Source: Synchiropus splendidus | Taxonomy: Eukaryota; Chordata; Actinopteri; Syngnathiformes; Callionymidae | Reading direction: 5' to 3' | DNA: 64,000 nucleotides | Assembly (NCBI RefSeq): GCF_027744825.2 | Contig: NC_071343.1 | Location: forward strand, 16,860,366-16,924,365 | Shown: positions 40,831 to 51,707 of the stretch, piece by piece | How positions within the stretch are numbered: position 1 is the stretch's first letter | How the letters are laid out: each line of letters opens with the position of its first letter | Program-made: the position numbers and the translations under genes | Notes under the pieces: generated by a model | The model's input: only the letters and a program-made list of their open reading frames with translations | Databases searched by the model: none | What the model was told of the DNA's origin: nothing

Positions 40831-42813
40831 TCAGAGCTCCTCGTGTATCAGGAGTTTGGCTTTCTTCATGTTTTCAGCCACTGTGAAGACAAAGCACACG
40901 CATGAAGAAGAAACTGAAATCAGAACGCTGAATTCATTTTAAAGCCTCATCTGTTGGATAGCAAAACTGTACAGCTGGTAGTGAACCCATCACTTCTACA
41001 GTCCCCCTGTCACAGCCTCCTGTCTGACTGAGTGTAGCTTCTGTCAGGTGGTCTCCACAGACTTGAGTGTCACTCACAGAGTTTCAGGTCCAAGGGCTCG
41101 TAGACGTAGTGGGCGTTGGAGTATCGCCCCATAATGTCCGTGCGCACCGTCAGGGAAGGATCTGCAGAGAGAACCCAGACGGATGAGTTTTCCCACAAGA
41201 CATCGGCGGAAGAAGACATTGACAGGTGAGTTCAAGTCTGAGTCAGGCTTCAGGAATCGCTCACATGTACCTCACACAGACAGTTTGGAGGCACTTTCCG
41301 GTGAAAAAACGTGAAATTCTAGTCTGAGATTTTGACAAAATGGATGGAAGCATTGTTTTATTTAACACATTTAACACAGCACAGTACACAACCTCAACTG
41401 TGCCCACATTTTACGCAAAGTTCAGCATCAAACGTGGCCTTTATCAGGAGCCACAGTGTGAGTCATTCAAAATCAAAGGGTCCCAAAGACAAGGATTGTT
41501 TCGAGTTTCCTCTGCAGCTGGCGATGAGCTCACAAATGAAACTACGAAGGTACAGTTGCTGTGACACTGTCCTGATAGCAGTGACAGAAATGGCAACCCA
41601 ACGATTTATCTTTCTGAGCCGCGTAGATGGCAGTCTCTTACCCACAAAGAGGATTCTGGGAACGTAATACCCATCTGGCGCCATGTTCTTGTCCGTAGTT
41701 TCTTCCTGTTGATACACAATTCCAGACGTGAAGGAAAACACTGACAGAATGAGCACAATAAAGAGTTAATTTACCACAATGTTCAGCATGATGAAGTCGT
41801 CTTTGGCCATTTTCTGGATGGTACTGTCATCTGCAAACACCTTTTTCAGAGCTGTTGAAAGAGTTAGAATAGAAAAAAGAAGTTATTATATGATATAATC
41901 ATATAATAACTTATAGTTATGATATTAATAAAAAATAATTAGCAATAAAAATAATAAGTCACAAGGAAGAAGTAGAAGAAATGTGACGTAAAATTGATCA
42001 ATTCATCTCAGATATTTCTCTCATCCTCCACATGCCTCTAGCACTTGTTACACTAGAAAGATGAGAAAACCTAAATGGCAAATAGCTCGGTGAAAGACAT
42101 GAAATTACACGTCACCTATGTTTTGTCTCGTCTCAAATAATGATTTCAAAATTAAGTATAATAGATGTAATTATACTAATGATAATTTCAAATCTCCACC
42201 AGCACTGCAGGTTGTGCAGAATACTGTCATTTTAACGGATTTTAACATGAAGCTTTATCTCATATTCACTGCTGAAGTTATTCGTAAAATGTGGCGGGTG
42301 GTTTCAAGACAATAGCAGATCGATTTCAGGCGTCTGAGGGCGGGGAAGGGCAATTGTTCGTTGGCACGGCTCAATACCAACCAAACCCTCTGAGCAGCCG
42401 CTTTGTTCTCCGTCAAGTCAAACCTGTATTTGTTGTTTGGTATCTGAAGCAGCTTTTAAATACCTTTGCTGTGCTCACACTCCTCCAGGTGATGAATGAC
42501 CATCAGTGGCTTTTTACTGGAAACCAGAAGAGGGGAATGAAGCTGTGTCTTATTCAGTTGAAAGCTCCACTGACTAAGACGTGATACCTTTCCACCATCT
42601 TCCTCAGCGCCTCCCCGTAGGTCTTCTCCCAGGTGATGGCGTTTCCCCATCCTGCCGGGGCAACAACACACCGCCCATTGTGATGAAATAAATAAAACAA
42701 TGAATAAAAATACAGCCACCTTTTGCCAGTGAAGCGGTGCCCTCTTTATCAGCCTCTTCATCTGCGTTGGCACTGATGACCAGCAACACAACCAACAGCA
42801 CCAGGCGATACAT
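40831..42813 (-). CDS. agr2: Anterior gradient protein 2-like ER thioredoxin-fold protein
   Basis: AGR2 family proteins are ER-resident disulfide isomerase relatives needed for mucin folding in secretory epithelia (family knowledge). Coding exons in gene order: 42813-42720, 42651-42588, 42516-42464, 41851-41775, 41705-41642, 41161-41078, 40880-40831. All junctions keep phase and give 161 aa (human 175). The start exon extends into 5' UTR to an acceptor at 42830. The protein has a signal peptide ([17 protein letters not shown]), a WGN.ITW.KTY.EAL segment, then KKPLMVIHH followed by the redox-site position CEHS, and the conserved block [15 protein letters not shown]. It ends in HEEL, at the place of the KTEL ER-retention signal of human AGR2. 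The motif is CxxS type with a single Cys, as in the family. Teleosts also have agr1-type paralogues, so the 2 is probable rather than proven. Confidence 0.9.
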
Positions 42814-42830
42814 CACTTCCTGTCCTCGAG

Positions 42831-44335
42831 CTGCAGTTGGAGAACACTGGAGTCAGTGGATCATTTCTACACATTTATTTCACTATTTCACTGTCAAAAT
42901 AGAGTTGGACAAACTCCTGTTGGAAAAGGCTCACCTTGTGTTTAAACACCATGCAATAGAATAAATAAACAAATGGAAATACTCAGTGAGTGGAGACCTC
43001 CACCAAGCAGCTTATTCCCACCTGGATTGAGAAGTTCACCCAATATTAACAGGTTATTAGACACCTTTTTAGCATTTGAAATATCAATGACATCACTCAA
43101 AGTCATTTCAAATATGAGTGTATACAGAACACAATTTAGACTCTTCATATTTGGAGGTTACATTCAGAACAAAATGTATTTTTTCACTTCTTCTCTACCT
43201 GCTTCTTCGTAAACATCCAATTTAATAATCAATATTGTCACATGTCGATCTGGATGAGTTACGTCAGTGCTGCACTTTCTATTAGTAATGACTTTCACTC
43301 GCGCTCCTGCAGGCCAGGAGCTGAGCTGGAGCACCGCTTCCTGTAAAGTGTCATTGAAATCCGTTCATAACTTCACAGAGAGACAGATAAACACCAGGTA
43401 AACCATCAACCATCCCCCGGCAGGAAGTAAACATCCACATAATAATCCTATCCCGGTTAGAAAATGATAGTTTCAGCAGCAATTATGCTCTTACCTCCGC
43501 CGTGTGACGAGAATCTGCACTCACTCTCACAAATATCACTTATTTTAATACTCCAGAACTGGACAAACAGGTCAACCGTAGTGATGAAACAATGAAATAC
43601 CTGCGTCACACATCAGGGATTGTCAACGTGGTGGAGCCTCACTAGTCCACGGATGACAGTTCATATGCTGAATATCTGCTCGTGACTGCCACAATTTTAA
43701 TACGCAACATCATCTTTAAAAAATTAATATGTTGCTTAATGTGGTATTCACTCATTCATACTGTCATTTCATCATACCTTTATCATACCATAAATTTTTA
43801 TTTTCAATGATTTCGGGTAAATCATAACACTAGCTTGAACTTTGTTATTTAAGCAAAGTTAACATATTCATATTAAAACACATTTTTTAAGAGCTTTGAC
43901 CACAAGGTGAAGACAGAATCCCAATGAATTTGGCTTTAATTCGCACTTTAATTGTTACCGTTACACCAATTTTCCAGCGTTTGTACCAGTGGACACCGTT
44001 TATTCATATTCATATATTCATATTCATTTATTTATATAAATATACAGTTTGGATCAGCCCCTTGGAAAGACTTAGTATTTAAAGATACAAATAAATTGAG
44101 ACTTAAAGCAGTTCAGTTTATTTTTACCTGATTTTACCAGGTGAGACAAACATTTCAAACACAAATATGAGACAAAAATGTGAGTGTGATTCATAGCACA
44201 AAATCAGGTCGCCCTGCCCCGAAACGCCCCACAGACCCTCCACACACTGGAAAAAATAAAATAAAGTGAAAATCATCGCATTTTCTATTCCCACATTTTC
44301 ATGACTAATGTAATTTAATGACTAATTTTTCATTA
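42831..44335. other. Intergenic/upstream region of agr2
   Basis: 1.5 kb between the first coding exon of agr2 and the 3' end of the 3-beta-HSD gene. Because the agr2 start exon begins with an acceptor at 42830, a non-coding first exon and the promoter should lie here, but I cannot place them. The 43.7-44.1 kb part is strongly AT-rich. Confidence 0.5.
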
Positions 44336-44363
44336 TTTATTTACTCGGATCATTCAAAGAAAG

Positions 44364-46352
44364 TCATTTTCTGATTCGCTCTCGCTCCTGAGGCAGCTGC
44401 CCGGCCAGCCACTCGACGGTGCGTTGTCGTGCCTCCTGCCAGGTGAACTTGGGCGCGTAGCCCAGGTCCCTCTGGGCCTTCTGATAGGAGAAGCTGAAGG
44501 GCGTGTTCAACATGGTGAGCAGCTGTCGGTTCAGTGGCGGCACGACTCGTACGAAAGGACGCAGCACAAAGCAGAGGAGCTCCATCACAAAGCACAGCAC
44601 ATAGAGGAGCGGCAGTGGCAGGAAGTGTCTGTCCTGAATGTGGAACCCCAGCGGGGACATCAACACGTGGTTGAAATCTGAGTAACTCACGTGCGGCGTG
44701 TCGTCTGAGATGAAGTAAAACTTTCCCCCGACCTCGCTCCGTTTGTGTGGGTCTTTGAGGCAGCGGGAAGTTTGGATGTGGGCCCAGGCCACATTCCCCA
44801 CATAGACCGGGTTGACCTTGGCCCTCGGCTCGGACAGACGGTACAGGACGTCATTGTTCTTGATGCCGTCGCACATGTGGCCCAGCAGGAAGCGACACCC
44901 CGCGCCGTATATGTACATGGGTCTGAGGGCGCAGGTGGCCAGCCGGCCTCCGTTCTGGAGGAGGTCGCCATTGGCCTGGAGAGTTCGCTGCTCCGCCTCC
45001 TTCTTGGTCTGACTGTAGGGGAACTTCAGGATGCAGTGGTAGACCATGTCCTCGTTGCCGTTGATGATGGCTTCACCCTGAGAGTTGGGCCCCATCACCT
45101 CCAGGGTGCTTGTGTAGATGAAGGATACCACGTTCTCTTCTACACAAACATCTAGAAGCATCTGTGTACCTGCAGGACACTTCTGCATATGAGACTCGCT
45201 CAGACAGTGAATGAAGCTACAAGCACTGGAGGCTTTTTGAACATCCACACACACTTATATTTGTATTGCTAGACTCTCATTGCCATAACCCTTTCCTCAG
45301 CCTCTCGCCCTAAACCTGACCATCCAAAACAAAAATAGCTCACCTTAACCAGGACCAAATTTAGACCCAAGTTTTCATCCTTAAATTGAGATAGTAACCT
45401 TTTGGGCTCAGGCAATTATTTCCGACCTCATCCTTCCATGTCACTGTTAAATCTGGGGCTTCTAACAAGTGATGTGCTGCTGAGTGTCCTCATCTTCAGA
45501 GCCCACTAGATGGCACTCTCTGCTCTAAAATATTTTGTTTTGAACGCTGTTTCAAAAAACCTCATCTTTTTTAAACCAACAACCTTCTGAACTCTGAAAA
45601 TCTGAAAAAAAAAAGACTATTTCATGAAGCTTCACCAGTCCATCGCTACTTCTGTCTTCTGCCTTTAATCCATACATCATCGCAGTTCTTGCTTCTGTCC
45701 TACAAACCTCCCCCCTCTAGATCCAACTCTGACATTCTTCTCCACGCATTCCACCCTGTCTGCACTCTCCTCTTCCTCTCCCATGTTCTCAGATATGCCT
45801 GAGTTGAGCAGTTTACGATTTAATATCTGAACATAAAATATCCTCTTCCAGGTTAGTTCCTTCACATGGGACTGTTGAACTAGTCGACCAGACTTACCTG
45901 TGACGTTGACTCCGTACAGCTCCTTGTACTCCACAGCTCCACTCACATCTATGATGGAAGCGATGTGGAAGACAGTGGAAGCTCCTCGAAAGACCTTTCT
46001 CAGGAAATCCCCGTCCCTGATGTCTCCTTCAAAAACCCGAACTTTGGTGCCTCTGCTACATTCTGGCAGAAAGTTCATGTGTGTGTGTTAAGAAAGCCTG
46101 GTTTATAATGTTACATTTGTTGCTGTGTCAAACCAGTTCTGCCAGTGTTATATGAACTATATTTCAACTAATGTGGAGATAGCTGAAAATAGCGTCATTA
46201 CCTGTCAGAGACTCCAAAAGCTGGGCTGGAATGCGTCTGTCCAGCAGTCGTATCTCCGCCAAGCTTTCTTCCTCCAGCAGCATTCGGACAAGTTGCGTCC
46301 CCAGAAATCCAGCGGCTCCTGTCACCACCGCTATATCGTCCTTTAGAGACAT
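44364..46352 (-). CDS. hsd3b1: 3-beta-hydroxysteroid dehydrogenase/delta 5-4 isomerase
   Basis: Oxidises delta-5-3-beta-hydroxysteroids with NAD and isomerises them to delta-4-3-ketosteroids (for example pregnenolone to progesterone), in ER and mitochondrial membranes (family knowledge). Three coding exons, 46352-46202, 46062-45898 and 45169-44364, join in phase to 373 aa, the same length as human HSD3B1/2. The NAD-binding glycine motif TGAAGFLG is at residues 11-18. The SDR catalytic pair Tyr157 and Lys161 (YSQTK) is preceded by YTST at 124-127. The family block ALRPMYIYG and the strongly conserved NPVYVGNVAWAHI follow. A hydrophobic membrane-anchor segment (LPLLYVLCFVMELLCFVL) lies near residue 290. 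The sequence CCCACAG before the start suggests an upstream 5' UTR exon. It resembles fish type-1 sequences; the paralogue number is an inference. Confidence 0.93.
45468..45650 (-). mobile_element. MITE-like repeat (family of the 50.4-kb element)
   Basis: Ends in TTTCATGAAGCTTCACCAGTCCATCGCT, matching the terminal repeat of the element at 50421-50558. Its left end is a decayed version of the complement. The interior carries CCCACTAGATGGCAC, also seen near 12.02 kb and, as GCCATCTAGTGG, at 50.5 kb. Lies in the hsd3b intron. Boundaries approximate. Confidence 0.45.
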
Positions 46353-49053
46353 CGCAGTTCTTATCTGTGGGGGACACAAGTGCCGTCTCTTCCTGGTTCC
46401 AGGTGTCTGAAGAAGTGAAGGAAAAATGTGCCAGAGGAGAGTCTGGCCCTTTACTTATATTTCAGCGACACTGTGGAGGAGGTTCGGTATATCTGTGTGA
46501 GAGCAGAAGAGGGAGGTCAACCGGAGACGAACGATGTTCTCTTATCATCTAAAAAAATATTTAATGTACTTGTTTTATCGTTCCCAAGGCAGTCGCTGCT
46601 CCTATCTTCAGCTACGGTTTTACTCAGCATTACAACAGTTATGGAAGCAACAATCAGAACAACTGTCCTCAACTCCATTTATCCAACAAACATGTATTTT
46701 ATGTGGCTTTGAAGATGTCAGAAGTGAAGCATAGAGCGCCACCTAATGGTGGAGTTCACTCTTGATATTAGAACCCACTGTCAGAGTTAATGCACAACAA
46801 CTCTGCCATATTGAGTCTACTTTATGATTAAAAATGCTCTACATTTTGTGTTATGAATCTTTGTCCCTAAAGTCTTCCATCTAGGCCCCTTTGATCAACG
46901 GGTCAATATCTGAGCAGCACCACTGCAAAATGTTCAAATATAAGGAAACTCCTTGTTTGCAGATGTAGTAGCTGGATCTTTTTTAAGCAGAAAGGGTTCA
47001 ACAGCAGCTGGAGGTGCATTGGACAGTCTGTTCCATGTGACACATACCATCTGTCCACATTTACATAGAATAAAAATAAAAACATAACAAAGAGATTCCA
47101 TGGTTGAATGGAAATAAGCTGACTACAAAGGGATTTTTGGTGTGTTTGGATTAGGGATGGCAAATAGTAATGTGCAATGTATTCAGTTGGATCTCCCTCC
47201 ATCTTGATCCTTGGCTCTGGTCTTGGACCTCCTCAAAGCACTGGTCTCGATTCGGTCAGCCTGGTGCCTGTTAAGGTGTTACCACATTTCATGGCATGGA
47301 ATTTTGACAAATAAAAAGGATTAAATAAAATTAAAAATACACATTTTTTGCATGTGTCTATTTCTTTTTTTCCTTGCCAAAAACCTTCTATTTTTGCCAT
47401 TATAGCTGACACACAAGCCAAACACCAGACGCTTTTTTTTTTGGTCATGATCACAATTACTCCCTATTCTGTTAGAAGCAGTTAGTCAAGTCATATCTCT
47501 GTTTTTAACGATATACCCGGTGATCTCCGGCCTTCACAAAGATGGCTGAGCACTTATGGCAGTGCCTGTGGTAACTTCAGATGAAAATAATGAACCCCCT
47601 TTGCAGAATGTCAGAATGCCTTCTGTGACTTACTCTGGATTTAGTTTACAAAAGTTTACAAACTATTCAGTGAAGTCAAACCCTTTTCACATTGAATGCA
47701 AATGTACCGTGGAGTTTCTGCATTAAACTTTGCATTTGTTCTGTGATTTGAGTGTCCTTTGACTTTTAATGTGCTGCCTTGAGTGAACCTCAGCCCAGTT
47801 AATCTCTATGGTTACATGTTATCGTGTTATGGTCCTTAACATGAGGTCTTTTTTAGCTGGACATGCTCGTCGGCCATCTTTGCTGTGGGCAGCGGCCACT
47901 CCTGAATCTGAGCCTTGTCCACAGGCCCTTCAGGCAGATGGACTGTCATGGTGCAAGCACAGATCCCCCCGAGAGGCTCCAAGACATTAAAGACTGTCCT
48001 TTTTTTTGAGGACATTTTTAGGTCATTTGAATCTTTCACCCTGACATGACCCAAATAAAGGCATTGATTGAACTTTATTGAATTAAATACAAGAAAGAAA
48101 CAACAAAAAAAAAAAAACAAACAAATGTGCACTTTTGACCTCATACAGTTTTATTTATTTATTTCTACCATACAGGATTATTTTGGGACCCAGATCAACT
48201 GACAGCGGTTTCACAGCCAGCTTTCGTGCTTCAACCCACCAGTTGAGAATCACTGCTTCTCTTTTTGGGGGCACTTTCTGTCACTTTTACTGCAAAGACT
48301 GAGACACGTCATATATCTGACTACATATCATATAGTCCTATGTGAGGCCATGACTCAGTGTGGCCCATCCAACTCTCCTTGACTTGCAAGCAAAGCTTAA
48401 AAAGCAAAAGCAGATTGTAAAAAGAAAGACAGTAGAGCAAACTGGGGCAGGAATTCCATGGATTCATAATGTAAAAGAGAGCGCAGGGTAAGTTGCGGTT
48501 TTGCATGTTACTTTGACATTTACAATTTTTTTTAATCATTTCCTGGCGAGTGACATTTCTTGTGTCGATGGATTTCATCCTGCCAGTGACAGCAGGGAGT
48601 TCATTCAAGCCTAAACTAGACACAGTGTGAACCACGGCAAGTATTTGTCTGCTGTCCTTGACAGGGATCAGAGATATCGCAGTCTGCTGTCCCATGAGGT
48701 TGAAGGACGAAATCAATCCAAGTATTCACCCTGTGTGTTTCAGAGACCAGCTGAATTTTCCTGCTGAAACATTTGAGGAATGGAGGAACATGAAAGAGTG
48801 ATACATTTTATAAGAAGTGTGCAATCAGATGAGTTCAAAACTATTGTCATTTCCTCCTTCAAAAATGGTGCATTTATGCGGCCATTGAATCCTTGAAATA
48901 AACATCTCGGCTTAAAAACAAACGCTCATTTCAATTTCAGAAAGAAATAAATAGGTACCAAGAAAACAAGTCTCACAGAAAGGCTCAACTCCGCATTAAA
49001 TGGGAGTGAAAAAAGGGGCATTGACAGATTTATCACGGGGGAGGTTTGACATT
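46353..49053. other. Intergenic region between the 3-beta-HSD gene and the kelch gene
   Basis: No gene recognised. It should hold the promoter and possible 5' UTR exon of the 3-beta-HSD gene (right after 46352) and the 3' UTR of the kelch gene (just below 49054). The only recognisable coding-derived sequence is the 130-bp kelch tail copy at 47866-47995. Frames elsewhere are short and featureless. Confidence 0.6.
47866..47995 (-). pseudogene. Detached partial copy of the kelch gene 3' end
   Basis: Aligns without gaps to 49054-49183, the last 130 bp of the kelch gene coding sequence, with 8 substitutions by eye (about 94% identity). On the - strand it reads [18 protein letters not shown]... 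to PLPTAKMAD. The TAG stop has become GAG, and five residue positions differ, including the stop. Homology stops abruptly after the AAAGACT that begins VFN..., at no splice site. There is no promoter or preceding exon, so it is a non-functional duplicate about 1.1 kb downstream of its source. A 3' UTR role cannot be excluded if kelch transcripts run through it. Confidence 0.88.
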
Positions 49054-51645
49054 CTAGTCGGCCATCTTGGCCGTGGGCAGCGGGCACTCCTGAATCTGAG
49101 CCTCGTCCACAGACCCTTCAGGCAGATGGACCGTCATGGTGCAAGCACGGATCCCCCCGAGAGGCTCCAAGACATTAAAGACTCGGTCCCAGACGTCCAG
49201 CTCGGGATCGTAGCGCTGCACGATATCCACCATGCACCTGCTGTTCCAGGAGTATCCCCCCACCACGTAGATGTGCCCATTGAACACCGTCACGCCCACG
49301 TCACTCTGGCCACGAGGCATGGGAGCCACCAGGGTCCACTGGTCCACCTCCGGACTGTAGTACTCGCAGGCCAGGACGTCATCATAGTCGCTGTTGCCCC
49401 TGAAATGGTTCCCTCCCATGACGAAGAGTCGGTCCCCCACGGTGCACATGCAGTGGAGTCCACGCAGCTCCATCATGTCGGCCTTACGACTCCAGGCGTC
49501 ATCAGCGGGGTCATAGCACCAGAGCTCACGCTGGAAGGTGTCACGAGTGATGCCTCCTGTTGGCATGTTGAGCAGCCATTGGAACACATTTCCTGAGCTA
49601 TTGATGTACAAATTCAAGTCCAAGTGATTCAAAACACATTGACCCATGTCTGGTGGTCTTTTCTCATTTCTGCTTTTTCTTTTTTGGTCCTCCTACAGAC
49701 TGAAGCAGGTGGTGTGAAATGAAGTCTCACGTCTCAATAACCTCCCTGTACTTTGCTGTTTTGAAGCCATTTCCTGACCACAGTGGAGCACTGAACCACA
49801 CCTGCGTTGCAGCGTCTCAGCCGGAAGTGGGTAGAGCAGATGCAGCCGCTTTTTTTATCTGAGTGGGTTTGTTCTCAGAAGACTCGTGATTCTGAACCAG
49901 CTGGACTGCTTATGAAATGAACAGCTAAATAGCCCACATTCTCTTTAACAGACTGATGCAACGTGTGCAGCAGTTGCTTAAAAATGCTGACTCAGCGTGC
50001 CTGTTTGTGACCATTTCTCACTGTCCTTGTAAGTGTGTTGTCATACTCTCCATGCTTTAAATATTGTGTTTCACAGTTGAGGTCATGACTAACACGGAAC
50101 CTGTGTTTTCAAAACATTTAAAATAGTCAAATTCAATTAGACAAATGTCAAACAAAGTCCAAATCGTGGGTTAAAAAAAAAAAAAATCACATTCAGTACG
50201 TGGCTTGAAGCATGCAAACTTCCGGGTCATGATGTTAATAAACATCGGAGGCGGTCCATTTCATTCTCGAGTGGCAAAATGACTTGGTGGATTGAATTTG
50301 GCCCAGGGGCCTTGAGTTGAGTTTGACACTTGTGATGTAAAAGCACAGTAGTTTTAGCTTGTCTGTTCAGGTCCTGACGCTTTCCGGTCTTCGATTGTGT
50401 CTCAGTTTTCTTGACTTTGGCAGCGATGGACTGGTGAGTCTTCATGAAACAGTGACCAGATGGTGGGATTTTAAAATGACAATGACAGACAGTGCCATCT
50501 AGTGGACTGTGAAAATGATAGCACTGCTTCATGAAGCCTCACCAGCACATGACTAAAGATAACTCCACTTGACTCTGCTGTCTTTCGTTCTTCTTCTAAC
50601 TATGTTTGTGAAGCCATTGAAACAAACTCTTGTTCTGCATGTATAGACTGAATGACAATTAATGAAGTCTATGTCTAAGTGCACGCACACTGACACACGC
50701 TTGATCACGGCTAATATGCTAATAAATACAGCTAGTTCTTTTTCTTCTGCCACCTTTTTTGATTCCAAAAAAATCCTCAGACCTGATGAAAATGTTGCCG
50801 ACAACAGACACGTTACTGATCATTTCTCTCACCTGAGATGTACATGAGGTCTTTGTGGACCGTCCCAGCGTGACCGTAGTGCGGCTCCATCATGCTGGTG
50901 ACGAACGTCCACTCGTTATTCTTCAGGTTGTAGCATTCCACCGAGTCTAGACCAAGGACCAAGACATTTGACATCATCATTAGAGAACGCCCACAACTTT
51001 GCTCTGCTGCTTAAGGTTGGTTGCATTTCGCGTGTCAAGATAAAAAGGATTTGCTACAGGAAGTCAAATGAAAACATTGACTTGAACTCTGATGGTGTTC
51101 CACAAGGCACTGCACTCGCACCGATAAAGTTGTCATGTTGCCAATATTCGGAAGAAGGGGCCCACATTATTGTAGAAAAAAGGGTCTATACTATTGTAGA
51201 AAACTCTTTCCTTTTATTTCAACTCTCCGCTCACTTACTTTTTCTAGCCTTCATCAGCATCTGAACCGAAGCAGAATAGTCACTGTTGAGTTTTACCTAC
51301 AACAGAACCAGTCTCTAGCTATGCTATTACTGTTTGTTCCCGCGCAGCCGGACCTGCAGATTTAAAGATCAAACAAGGAGATACAGCCATTGCGATCTGT
51401 TTTGACTCACCAATTTCTCCGGTGGCATTTCTCCCACCGACGGCAAACAACTTTCCCATCACAGCACTGAGGTGGAAGAAGGTCCTTTTCTCGTTGAGCG
51501 AAGCGATCTGGATCCACACGTTGAAGCGAGGGTCGTACCGATAGGCACTGCCCACTGCTGTCTTACCCTTGGTGTCATAAGTACTCTGACCTGGGAGACA
51601 CAGGAAATTATATTTTCACTTCTGAGGTTTTCATAAAGACAGACA

Positions 51646-51707
<62 letters not shown>

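Noticed and set aside
44745..45155. 136-codon + strand ORF
   Set aside because: Antisense shadow of the third 3-beta-HSD exon.
49000..49596. 198-codon + strand ORF
   Set aside because: It is the antisense shadow of the last kelch exon, which has clear homology on the - strand.
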